From UBA7672 sp965229115 (GTDB taxonomy: Bacteria > Pseudomonadota > Alphaproteobacteria > Caulobacterales > Hyphomonadaceae), in NCBI GenBank assembly GCA_965229115.1, contig CBDDIR010000001.1:1-64000 (forward strand): a DNA stretch of 64,000 bases. The letters run 5' to 3'. The notes beneath the pieces are model-generated. The model had not been told where the DNA came from and did no database searches. It worked only from the letters and a program-made list of their open reading frames with translations. Below, in pieces: positions 27,124 through 35,024 of this stretch (position 1 is the first letter of the stretch; each line of letters opens with the position of its first letter). The position numbers and the translations under genes are program-made.

Positions 27124-28368
27124 ATGAGCCACCTTCCCCCAGATCCGCCGCTTGATGGGCGGCCGTCTTACGAACCCGAACGCAAGGCCAGCTCGGCGAG
27201 CGTGCTCAGCGCGCCCCGGTCCCCGGTCACCCGCTGGAACCGCAAGTATCTGATGGCGGGCGCCGCCGTCTTGGCCAGCATCGTGGCCGGCGGGTTCTAT
27301 CTGGGCTTTGGCGGGGCGCACGCCTCCAAGGGCCAGCCCGATGACACGCAGAACGCCGCCGACACATCGAGCCCGCAGACGCCAGAGATCGCCACCCGCT
27401 ACGCGGCTGGCTACGCCGATCCAGCGGTGCGGCCGGGGACCACGAGCTTGCCGCCGCCGGACGCGCTTGCGCCCCCTGTCGGGACAGCGCCGGGCGCTGG
27501 CCAGCCCGGGCAACCGGCGCCGGTGGATCCCGCCGTTCAGGCGGCGCGCGAGCAGGCGTTGGCCGCCCGCTCGGCCAGCCCGTTCTTCGGCGGCGCCCAG
27601 GCTCAGCCGCAGGCCGGCTCGCAAGGCCCCGATCCGGCGCCGATGCTGGCGGCGGCCCTGGCGCCTGGCTTCGGCACGGCGCCTGCGCCGGCGGCTGGCG
27701 ACGTGCAGCCGGCCAATGGCCAGGCCGGCAAGCGCCAGTTCGCGGCCGGCGCCAGGGTCGATGACTATCTGACCAACCCCCTGCAGGCGCCGATCAGTCC
27801 TTGGGAGGTCAAGGCCGGCACGATCATTTCGGCCGCCCTGATCACGGCGATCAACTCCGATCTGCCGGGCCAGGTGATCGCCCAGGTCACCGAGCCGGTC
27901 TACGATCACAGGACGGGCCGCACGGTGCTCATCCCGCAGGGATCGCGGCTGATCGGCCAATACGATAGCCAGGTCGCCTATGGCCAAAGCCGCGCGCTGA
28001 TCGCCTGGAACCGGGTGATCATGCCCGACGGCCGTTCGATCAATATCGGCTCGATGGCCGGAGCCGACCTCTCCGGCGCGGCCGGGCTGCAGGACCAGAC
28101 CGATGGTCACTTCTGGCAACTGGCGCGCGGCGTCGCGCTCTCGACGGTGTTCTCCGTCGGCGCGGCGGCGGCGCAAGACGCCGGAACCCGCAGCTCAGGC
28201 GGGCTGGTGATCAACAGCGCCGGCAGCGGGATTTCCACGTCCGCCCAGCAGGTCGGCCAGCAGGTCACCGCTCGCGACCTCAACCGGCAGGCCACCTTGA
28301 GGATCCGGGCCGGTTGGCCGCTCCGGGTCATCGTCAACAAAGACATGATCCTGGCCCCCTACCCATAA
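27124..28368 (+). CDS. trbI: TrbI/VirB10-type T4SS protein
   Basis: The 414-residue protein has one membrane helix (about residues 43-62), a long proline- and alanine-rich periplasmic spacer, and a C-terminal VirB10 domain with RTVLIPQGSRLIGQYDSQVAYGQ. VirB10 links the inner and outer membranes and relays ATP energy. It closes the recognisable trb series. Confidence 0.94.
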   Translation: MSHLPPDPPLDGRPSYEPERKASSASVLSAPRSPVTRWNRKYLMAGAAVLASIVAGGFYLGFGGAHASKGQPDDTQNAADTSSPQTPEIATRYAAGYADPAVRPGTTSLPPPDALAPPVGTAPGAGQPGQPAPVDPAVQAAREQALAARSASPFFGGAQAQPQAGSQGPDPAPMLAAALAPGFGTAPAPAAGDVQPANGQAGKRQFAAGARVDDYLTNPLQAPISPWEVKAGTIISAALITAINSDLPGQVIAQVTEPVYDHRTGRTVLIPQGSRLIGQYDSQVAYGQSRALIAWNRVIMPDGRSINIGSMAGADLSGAAGLQDQTDGHFWQLARGVALSTVFSVGAAAAQDAGTRSSGGLVINSAGSGISTSAQQVGQQVTARDLNRQATLRIRAGWPLRVIVNKDMILAPYP

Positions 28369-28378
28369 GCGAGGCGCC

Positions 28379-28717
28379 GTGACCGCCACCACAGAGAAGC
28401 TGGGGCTGTTCCTGCCCCAGGGTCTGCACGAGCAGATGGTCCAGGCCGCCGCCAAGCGGCTGAGCGGGCGCAAGACCTCGCGAGGCGGCGTTCGGATGGT
28501 CTACGAGCAGGCGTTCAACGACCTGTTGGAAGCCTTGGACGCCGGCCAGCTCGTCACCTTTCCCGCCGTGCGCGGGGCCAAGCATCGGATCTCGGTGCGG
28601 GTCTGCGGCCTACTCTGCGCCCGCATCCGCGGCCGCCTCGATCACCTCAACCTGAAGCTCACCGACTTCGCCAGCACGGCGATCGCCGGTTTCCTGCATC
28701 CCCCAGAAGGAGCCTGA
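28379..28717 (+). CDS. Small conserved protein downstream of trbI
   Basis: It starts at GTG 28379, ten bases after trbI, and encodes 112 residues. The N-terminal KLGLFLPQGLHEQMVQAAAK looks like a helix-rich DNA-binding or dimerisation segment, and the middle part is arginine-rich. I do not recognise the family. Its position in the operon suggests a role in transfer or its control. Confidence 0.6.
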   Translation: MTATTEKLGLFLPQGLHEQMVQAAAKRLSGRKTSRGGVRMVYEQAFNDLLEALDAGQLVTFPAVRGAKHRISVRVCGLLCARIRGRLDHLNLKLTDFASTAIAGFLHPPEGA

Positions 28718-28718
28718 C

Positions 28719-28973
28719 GTGGCCCGTGAAACCAAGACGAACCTCGCCCTGCCGAAGATCGACCTCGAGGAGAAGGCGCTCGACGTGCGTCTGCGCCTGA
28801 AGGGCAAGGCCGCCGTAGATTTGGCGGACTACCAGCGCGCCTATGCGCAGACCAACGGCCATGCCGTCGAGCTCGATCACCTGGCCGCCCACATCCTCGC
28901 GGCCTTCATCGAGGCCGATCGGGGCTTCCAGGCCTGGCGTCGATCCAATCTCGCGCCAGGTGCACGGCCCTGA
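28719..28973 (+). CDS. DUF2274-like small protein at the end of the trb operon
   Basis: It begins with GTG 28719, preceded by AAGGAG, and encodes 84 residues. The pattern of a lysine-rich start, VRLRLKGKAAVDLADYQRAYAQTNG and a C-terminal FIEADRGF resembles DUF2274 proteins, which are commonly encoded just after trbI. Their function is unknown. Confidence 0.65.
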   Translation: MARETKTNLALPKIDLEEKALDVRLRLKGKAAVDLADYQRAYAQTNGHAVELDHLAAHILAAFIEADRGFQAWRRSNLAPGARP

Positions 28974-29191
28974 GGTCAATGCGACTCAGCGGGACGGTCG
29001 ATTCCCGATTCTGGGCAAGCTCAGAGAGTTGCTTCGGAGGGGCTTTTTCGGGGGTTTTCGGCCCTGCCCGGCCCTTTGGCGGCGGCCAGACTCAACCCAA
29101 CCTTCACCCTCCCGAATCGCGTGTGCAGCGCGCGGGTCGGCGTGCCTTGGAGAGACTGATGACTTAGCCAGATGAGGCCCAAAACGGCGAA

Positions 29192-29215
29192 AGCCCCCGA
29201 CGGCAATCGAGGGCT
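29192..29215. terminator. Terminator-like hairpin 1 after the trb operon
   Basis: AGCCCCCGA pairs with TCGAGGGCT (one mismatch) around a CGGCAA loop, within the first copy of the 18-bp repeat. No strong T-tract follows. Confidence 0.45.
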
Positions 29216-29503
29216 CTCGTGAAATTCGATCAAGCTGCTTCTGGGCGGCGTTTGATGGGGACAGGCTAGGCGTTTCGTTTTTGGCGTCAAGACCCCAAAC
29301 GCTTCCTTGCGGCCGTCGAACAGCACACGCCGGCGCGGGCCTCGTCCTTGAGAAGGACGACCACCATGCCCTCCCCCTGACCGTCTGATCCGGGCCTTCA
29401 GCGCCCGTGACCCTCGCCGAGGCTCCGCCTCAGCCTGATCGCCCGGTCTTGGCCGGGCCCAACCAGGCTCTGAACCGTGACCTAAGACGAGACCCTAAAA
29501 CGG

Positions 29504-29535
29504 CGAAAGCCCCCAGTTGACGCTGGAGGCTTTCG
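29504..29535. terminator. Terminator-like hairpin 2 (13-bp stem)
   Basis: CGAAAGCCCCCAG (29504-29516) pairs with CTGGAGGCTTTCG (29523-29535) with a single mismatch and a six-base loop. It begins inside the second copy of the 18-bp direct repeat. Confidence 0.5.
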
Positions 29536-29687
29536 GAAATCGCAGTGCCGTTGTGACAGGCGGCAGAAGACCGGTTCAAGTTATGGCGCGTTTTGAACGA
29601 CGTCAAGGACCGGATGGCGGAGCTTTGTCTCTGACTCTGTGCGTTTCAGCCCGTCGATCCGGCCTCGTCCCGACCTGAAGGGACATC

Positions 29688-31094
29688 ATGCAAACCGCCC
29701 ATTCCGAGGACTGGCGGCCGGGCTTCGCCAAGCGCGCGGAGAACTTCCCGGCCGTCTGCGCCGCGGCGGAGACCTGGCGTTGGCAGCCTGGCGAGACCAT
29801 CGCCCGCGTCGCCGCCGCCGTGCTGAAAGGCACGCCGTCGCTGAGCATTCCGCAGCGCATGACGCTGCTGCTCTATGTCGAGCATCTCAACCAGGATCGC
29901 CTGGAGCAGGACACCGCCTGCGTTTGGCCGTCGACCGGGCTGGTGGCCGAGTACCTCGGCTGCAGCGAGAGCCAGGCCCGTGCCAACCGTAAGGCGCTGG
30001 AGGCCGCCGGATACCTGGTGCGCGACTACACGCGCGCCAACCGGCCGGCCGGCGCTGAGGCCTATGACCTGCGCCCGCTGATGGCGCGGCTCGAGGAGTT
30101 GGAGGGCGTCGACGGTGCGATCCGCGAGGGCGTAGCCGCCCGCAGGGCCGCCTATTCGGAGACGGTAGCCTTCCCGATGAAATATAGCGCCCGGGCGCCG
30201 GAATCCCGGCACCTTGAACAGTCCCAAAATAACCTAATGTCCTCTGTACGAAAGACGGACGCGGCTACGCCACGAAGTCATTCTAAAGCGCGGCCCTCTT
30301 CGAGCCCCGCAGGCGGAGACGCTAACGGATCCTCGACCAAACGTCAGCGCAACGGAGAAGACCGCGCCATTGGCTCTCCAGGGGGAGCCAGCGGCTTGGA
30401 CGGCGCGAAACCGGACGGCTCGGTGTACGCCGAAATGGTCCGCCAGGAGCTTCGGACGGCCATCCGGGTCTGTCCTCGCTTGGCTCCGCTGGTGAGGGAC
30501 GCCGTACTGGCCAACCCCACCAGCGCCGCGCCGGAGGACGCCGCCCGGGTGGCGGCCGCGGCGGCGGAATTCCTGCCACAACCCGAACGGAACAACGACC
30601 AGACCGCGATCTGGGGCTGGCGAAAGCATGGAATCCGGATCGTCACGATGATGGCCATCGCCCTGGAGGACCCCGAGGTCCGCAGCGCCTGTAGCTACTT
30701 TGGGAAACTGGCCACCCAGGAACGGGGGGCCTCCGATCTACGGCTGAACCTGGCCCGGATTCTGCGCCAGAAGGGCGATCTGCCGCCGGCCGAAGACCCC
30801 GCCGTCGCCATCGAACCTGAATTGCCACCGCTGATGTTCGCCCCGGGCGCCGAGGAGGCGCCTTGGCCCGAGATCAACGCCGAGCTGCGTCGCCTGATCA
30901 AGGATGGCGCTCATGGCAGCTGGTTCAACCGGGTCGGATACCACGGCATCGATGACGGCGTGATCTCGCTTTCGACCCCGACCGGCCTCGCCGCGGACCG
31001 GATCAAGCGCGACTATGTCGAGGCGATCAAACAGGCGGCGGAAACCGTCGGCGTGTTCGTGGAGCGGGTGATGATCTCGGTGCGGAAGCGTTGA
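29688..31094 (+). CDS. RepC-like winged-helix replication protein with DnaA domain-I-like C-terminus
   Basis: The 468-residue protein has three parts. Residues about 45-150 form a winged-helix region (SIPQRMTLLLYVEHLN, then SESQARANRKALEAAGYLVRD) like the N-terminus of RepC-type plasmid initiators. Residues about 165-250 are a polar, low-complexity linker. The last 75 residues (WPEINAELRRLI, SWFNRV, GVISLSTPTGLAADRI) follow the pattern of DnaA domain I. Such a protein could recruit DnaB or another initiator. A separate RepA-type initiator is encoded at 59324, so this may be a second replicon's protein or a regulator. Assignments rest on motif reading only. Confidence 0.7.
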   Translation: MQTAHSEDWRPGFAKRAENFPAVCAAAETWRWQPGETIARVAAAVLKGTPSLSIPQRMTLLLYVEHLNQDRLEQDTACVWPSTGLVAEYLGCSESQARANRKALEAAGYLVRDYTRANRPAGAEAYDLRPLMARLEELEGVDGAIREGVAARRAAYSETVAFPMKYSARAPESRHLEQSQNNLMSSVRKTDAATPRSHSKARPSSSPAGGDANGSSTKRQRNGEDRAIGSPGGASGLDGAKPDGSVYAEMVRQELRTAIRVCPRLAPLVRDAVLANPTSAAPEDAARVAAAAAEFLPQPERNNDQTAIWGWRKHGIRIVTMMAIALEDPEVRSACSYFGKLATQERGASDLRLNLARILRQKGDLPPAEDPAVAIEPELPPLMFAPGAEEAPWPEINAELRRLIKDGAHGSWFNRVGYHGIDDGVISLSTPTGLAADRIKRDYVEAIKQAAETVGVFVERVMISVRKR

Positions 31095-31239
31095 TCGCCG
31101 CGGTCGCCCGAGCCTTGTTCGACCCGTTCGCCTCTGGCGAACGCCTGGTCGCTGGGGGCGGTATCGGGTGAATTGTCAGGTGAAGGCCCTTCAGAGGCCC
31201 GGGTCGCGCTGGCAAGGGCATGGTGCGGCGCTTGCAAAG

Positions 31240-31257
31240 GTAAGGAGTTCTCCTTAC
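31240..31257. promoter_or_regulatory. Operator-like palindrome before prlF-yhaV
   Basis: GTAAGGAG and CTCCTTAC form a perfect inverted repeat around two T residues, 25 bases upstream of the antitoxin start. PrlF-type antitoxins autoregulate by binding such sites. Confidence 0.6.
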
Positions 31258-31281
31258 ATCCTTGGCGGAGGAGTCTACGCC

Positions 31282-31602
31282 ATGCCGCTCATCGAGAAGG
31301 TCGCCACCATCACAGCCAAGGGCCAGACCACCATACCCAAGGCGGTTCGCCAGGCGCTCGGGGCCGATTATGGGGGAAAGATCGCCTACCGTATCGATGA
31401 GCACGGAGTGAGCCTCCACCGCGTCGAGGCCGCGGAAGACCCTGCGCTCGGCGCTTTTCTGGAGTTTCTAGCGACCGATATCCGCACCCATCCGGAGCGG
31501 ATCCAGTCGGTCTCGTCGGACCTGCGGGCCCGTATCGAGGCCCTGACCGCCGGATTGGAAGTCGATCTTAACGCGCCCATCGAGGGCGCGGTCGCGCTCT
31601 AG
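31282..31602 (+). CDS. prlF: PrlF-type antitoxin (AbrB/MazE-like fold)
   Basis: The ATG at 31282, preceded by GGAGGAG, gives 106 residues. The N-terminus ATITAKGQTTIPKAVRQALG is the swapped-hairpin AbrB DNA-binding domain seen in PrlF/SohA; the remainder should bind the YhaV toxin. It lies 3 bases upstream of the toxin gene with a palindromic operator in front. Confidence 0.88.
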   Translation: MPLIEKVATITAKGQTTIPKAVRQALGADYGGKIAYRIDEHGVSLHRVEAAEDPALGAFLEFLATDIRTHPERIQSVSSDLRARIEALTAGLEVDLNAPIEGAVAL

Positions 31603-31605
31603 CAG

Positions 31606-32106
31606 ATGGTCGCTGTCCAAGGCTGGGACCTGTTTGCCCATCCCCTCCTTCTCGATCAGCTCGACAAACTGGTCGCGGCGGTCGAGCGGGAGCGGGCCAA
31701 GAAGCCCAAGACCTATCAGGCCGGGGCGAACGCCAAGCTGCTTGCGGCGCTGCGACGTCTGATCTTCGAGGTTGTTCCCGAAGATCCCGCCCGCGCCGAA
31801 CATCGCCAGGGCGCGACCCTGGGCGCGGACAGGAAGCACTGGTTTCGCGCAAAGTTCGGCGGCGGGCGGTTTCGGCTGTTTTTCCGCTACGACTCCAAAA
31901 GCAAGATCATCGTCTATGCCTGGGTCAACGACGAGACGACCTTGCGCACCTATGGCGCCAAGACCGACGCCAGTGCGGTCTTTCGCGGGATGTTGGACAA
32001 GGATACCCCGCCCGACAGCTGGGATGCTCTTTTGAAGGCCGCCTCGAATGAGACGGCCGTTCAGCGCCTGACGGGCGCGGGTCCTGCTCCGACCGAAGGC
32101 GGTTAG
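31606..32106 (+). CDS. yhaV: YhaV-type RelE-superfamily mRNA interferase toxin
   Basis: The 166-residue protein has the YhaV pattern: WDLFAHPLLLDQLDKLV at the start, DRKHWFRAKFGGGRFRLFFRYDSKSKIIVYAWVND in the middle, and a DTPPDSWDALL tail. YhaV is a ribosome-associated RNase neutralised by PrlF. With the upstream gene it makes a complete type II module that would stabilise the plasmid. Its last four bases overlap the convergent gene's stop. Confidence 0.9.
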   Translation: MVAVQGWDLFAHPLLLDQLDKLVAAVERERAKKPKTYQAGANAKLLAALRRLIFEVVPEDPARAEHRQGATLGADRKHWFRAKFGGGRFRLFFRYDSKSKIIVYAWVNDETTLRTYGAKTDASAVFRGMLDKDTPPDSWDALLKAASNETAVQRLTGAGPAPTEGG

Positions 32107-32531
32107 TCCTCGTCGCTGTCGGCGATCGGGCCGGCTTGGGCCTTGCCGACCTTGGGGCGCTGTTCCGTCGCCAGGGTGATCGAGCCGTAATAGCCGAAGT
32201 CGTCGCGGATGGTGGCGATGGCCAGGTCGACGTCCCGGTAGGTCTTGGGCTGGTCGGACTTGAAGAGGTTCAGGCGATATTCGCCCGGCCGGTTGATCAG
32301 CCGCACGAACATTGTCCAGCGCTCGTCCTCGCCTTCGACCAGGCGGACATCCGTCAGGGCGCCGCCATTGCTGAGATAGACTGAAAGGCTCCGAATGCGG
32401 ATGGCTTGTTCGGGGTTGGACCCGACGATCCAAGCTTCTTCGCTGGTCTCAGTCTCTGCGCTGGGATGAGGTTGGTCCGGCGGGGATTCGAGGTCTTTGG
32501 TCAATGAAGGCATACCCGATGGCGTGGCCAA
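32103..32531 (-). CDS. Conserved hypothetical plasmid protein
   Basis: The 142-residue acidic protein has a disordered N-terminus (about 30 residues rich in Pro, Ser, Glu) and a folded core with RPGEYRLNLFKSDQPKTYRDVD and DDFGYYGSITLATEQRP. I do not recognise a named domain. Its stop overlaps that of yhaV tail to tail. A perfect palindrome 30 bases upstream suggests tight regulation. Confidence 0.65.
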   Translation of the reverse strand: MATPSGMPSLTKDLESPPDQPHPSAETETSEEAWIVGSNPEQAIRIRSLSVYLSNGGALTDVRLVEGEDERWTMFVRLINRPGEYRLNLFKSDQPKTYRDVDLAIATIRDDFGYYGSITLATEQRPKVGKAQAGPIADSDED

Positions 32532-32560
32532 GTTGATGCAGTTATCAGCAAATCGGCAAC

Positions 32561-32577
32561 ATCACTGTATCAGTGAT
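32561..32577. promoter_or_regulatory. Perfect 17-base palindromic operator candidate
   Basis: ATCACTG and CAGTGAT flank a TAT centre, 30 bases upstream of the minus-strand 142-residue gene. No cognate regulator is identified. Confidence 0.5.
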
Positions 32578-32781
32578 CGACCTTCCTGTTTTCCGTCAAC
32601 TCGTGTTTTTGAGGCGATAACGGTATAAGTTGAATAGCTTGTGAGATGGGGAGCGCCATCCCCCTGGCCCCGAGCCGGTGGGTCTCCGGTCACCCCCACC
32701 AGCGGGGTGGTCCCCCAGGCTGTGCATAAACTCGCGAACAGACGCGGTCCGCGCGAACATCAGAAGAGCTGCAGAAGCCCC

Positions 32782-33489
32782 TCAGCCCCTACCGATCATC
32801 TTTTCGGACCCGAAGGCGTTCACGGCGTGGATGATGTTGAACGCCAGCACCGATAGTGCCGCTTCCGCCTTCACCTTCCGGAGGCCTCGAGTAAGGAATC
32901 TTCCTCCGCCGGACATTCGTTTGATCGTGCCGAAGGGGTGTTCGACCGTACATCGCCTGATCCGCATGAGGCTTAGATCCGCATAGATGCGCCTTTCCAT
33001 GCGATCGAGGGCGCTCTGATCAACTAGCCGGTGGATCGTTCGCTGAGCGCCGGGAGTGCATCGGCCCTTCAGCTGACAGTCTTTACAGGCGGAGGTGCGA
33101 TACCTGACCGCTCGGTTGCGGGTGTGCTTGCCTGATGGCCGTAGGGTCTCGCCAGCTGGACACCTGATGGTGTCGCTCTCTTCGTCGTAGACGAACTGTG
33201 TCGGTCGGAAATGCTCGGTGTTCATCGCGCCCCGCTTGATGGGCGCTGACACGATGATCGCGTCGGCCTCGCAACGGGCGACTTCGAGCGCATTAGAGTA
33301 GCCGCCGTCGGTCAGGACGTGCAGCTCCTCGGTCTCAAGAACTTCCTTCGCTGCCATCGACATCGGATGCAGAAGGTGACTGTCATTGGCGTCGTTGCAG
33401 ACGTCGTGATGAACGATCAGGCCGCTCTCCACATCGACGACGCTCTGAAGGTTATAGGCCGGTAGCTTCGGCGCGTGCGCGTAGCCCAC
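32782..33489 (-). pseudogene. Truncated IS1182/IS5-superfamily transposase
   Basis: The 235-residue frame is the C-terminal half of an IS1182-type DDE transposase: GYAHAPKLPAYNLQSVVDVE near the start, a cysteine-rich insertion (CKDCQLKGRC), and RRCTVEHPFGTIKRMSGG near the end with the catalytic Glu. The N-terminal domain and first catalytic Asp region are missing upstream of 33489, so it should be inactive. Confidence 0.8.
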
Positions 33490-33686
33490 CCTCGCTTACT
33501 GATCGCTCGCGGCTTTTGCCGCGCGGAGCGCAGATTCGAAGTCCGCGCTATGAGCCGGAAGACCGTCCCGGCCACTCCCCGCAGTTCGCCCGCGAAGCTT
33601 GGCCAACCATTCCGGCGTTAACCGCCATGAATTCGCCGCCATCAGGCGCCCAACTCTTCAGTCGGAGAATGTTCCAGGAGTTTCAA

Positions 33687-33935
33687 ATGATCGGCAGCGT
33701 CTCTGTAAAATTGGGGCGGAGAGTATATTCCGCCACCCTGGAATACGACAGCCTTATCGGCCGCGGGTTGAGGGGTGTTCGGCGCCAGCTTGCGACCCAG
33801 CTCGGTTCTCCTTTGGGGGATGTTCCGGCTTTTGCAATCGCCCAGACGATCGAGGACGTGACTGTTGAGGTCGATGCCCCTGGGTATGCCATAGGCGACA
33901 TGGTCCTAGGCCGTAGGGACGATTTAGTCATCTGA
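33687..33935 (+). CDS. Small hypothetical protein with C-terminus altered by IS insertion
   Basis: AGGAG seven bases upstream supports the ATG at 33687. The frame runs 82 codons and ends GRRDDLVI, where the last residues come from the inverted repeat of the IS5-type element. Removing the element and one TA duplicate restores a frame ending GRKA and a TAG at about 34757. The protein is therefore nearly intact. The VSVKLGRRVYSATLEYD start suggests a small beta-rich fold; no family is recognised. Confidence 0.55.
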   Translation: MIGSVSVKLGRRVYSATLEYDSLIGRGLRGVRRQLATQLGSPLGDVPAFAIAQTIEDVTVEVDAPGYAIGDMVLGRRDDLVI

Positions 33936-34751
33936 GCCAGAGCATGATGCTGGCGAGGGTGACGAAGCCCATGAAGGTCTGGGCGAGCTTGTCGTATCGG
34001 GTTGCGATGCGTCGGTATTGCTTGATGCGGCTGAAGAAGCGTTCGACGCGGTTGCGCTCCTTGTAGAGGGCCTTGTCGTAGCTGTGCTGTCGCTTGCGGT
34101 GGCGGCGGGGCGGCACGACGGGGTCGCCGCCCTGGTCGATGGCCTTCTGGTAGAGCCGATCGGCGTCGTAGGCCTTGTCAGCGATCACGTACTCTGCAGC
34201 CAGGCCGTCGATCAGGTCGCAGGCGGGCGCCATGTCATTCTGCTGGCCAGGCCCAAGGATGAGGCGGACTGGCAGGCCGAGCGCCTCTACGCAGACATGG
34301 AGCTTGGTTCCAAAGCCACCGCGCGAGCGGCCAAGCGCCTGGGCGTCCGGTCCCCCCTTTTTCGCCGCGCTCCGGCGGCTTGGGCGTGGGCCCGGATGAC
34401 GGTGGCGTCCAGCATCACCCATTCGAGATCGGGCTCAGCCGCCACGGCCTCGAAGACCTTGTCCAGCACGCCCATCTCGATCCAGCGATAGTAGCGTTTC
34501 TTGGCCCGCTCGAACGGCCCAAAGCGCTCCGGCAGATCCCGCCACCGACCACCCGAGCGCGCCATCCACAACAGCGCATCTATGAACAAGCGACCGTCGC
34601 TGCGCGGACCCCGTTTACCCTTCCGGCCACCCGGCACGAACGGCTTGATCCGCTCCCACTGATCGTCCCTCAGAACCTCACCTTCCAAGACAGCCTCCAA
34701 AAAGCAGCCTTGAATCAGCACTTCCGATTCATGGGAATCCTAAATCGTCCC
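33916..34751 (-). mobile_element. IS5-family element, IS427-group, complete with TA target duplication
   Basis: Perfect 12-bp inverted repeats GGGACGATTTAG (33916-33927) and CTAAATCGTCCC (34740-34751) flank a two-frame transposase; total length 836 bp. The bases TA on both sides look like the target duplication. Size, terminal repeats and frameshifted gene match the IS427 group. Confidence 0.87.
33928..34721 (-). CDS. IS427-group transposase, orfA/orfB joined by -1 frameshift
   Basis: OrfA (34721 down to about 34355) encodes the N-terminal part with LRDDQWERIKPFVPG and the first catalytic Asp in LDATVIRAHAQAAGA. OrfB (to 33928) encodes GGFGTKLHVCVEALG, VIADKAYDAD with the second Asp, and NRVERFFSRIKQYRRIATRYDK with the catalytic Glu. 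The two frames meet at an A5G6 run (about 34360-34370 on the minus strand), a typical -1 slippery sequence. The full fused enzyme should be functional. Confidence 0.85.
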
Positions 34752-34778
34752 TAAGGCCTAGAGGCCACTCCAAGTCGT

Positions 34779-35024
34779 TTGCGTCTGCGAGCGGCCGGCC
34801 GTCAAGGGCGGTCCGGGAACATAGAGCGTCCGTTCGACCTGAGCGTCGATCTCCCGGAGCCGGTCGATCCCGACGAGGTGACGGCGACCCTCGAAGACGG
34901 TGTTCTGACCGTGAGAATGGTCAAGGCCGCGTGGGTGCGCGGGGAAGCAAGACGTGTTCCCGTGCGAGAAACCTCAATCCCGCCGGAACAGGCGACTCGC
35001 GAAGGCGGCCAGGCCCACGCCTGA
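34779..35024 (+). pseudogene. Hsp20/alpha-crystallin remnant
   Basis: The frame contains FDLSVDLPEPVDPDEVTATLEDGVLTVRMVK (in two parts: FDLSVDLPEPVD and EVTATLEDGVLTV), the C-terminal beta-strands of a small heat-shock protein. The upstream half of the alpha-crystallin domain is absent, and the tail runs into the 3' end of the opposite-strand ABC1-kinase gene. It is a truncated relic. Confidence 0.55.

Larger units (their letters stand above)
28974..29687. other. 714-base intergenic region with two related terminator-like repeats
   Basis: No gene is supported here. Two copies of the 18-mer aaaacggcgaaagccccc (29181-29198 and 29497-29514) each open a hairpin. It separates the trb operon from the RepC-like gene and probably contains the end of one transcript and the promoter of the next. 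Confidence 0.6.

Noticed and set aside
26242..28176. 644-codon minus-strand frame opposite trbG/trbI.
   Set aside because: Antisense shadow; trbG and trbI carry family motifs and operon spacing.
28974..29690. Possible CRISPR-like spacing of the aaaacggcgaaagccccc repeats.
   Set aside because: Only two copies, 316 bases apart, each opening a hairpin; not a CRISPR array.
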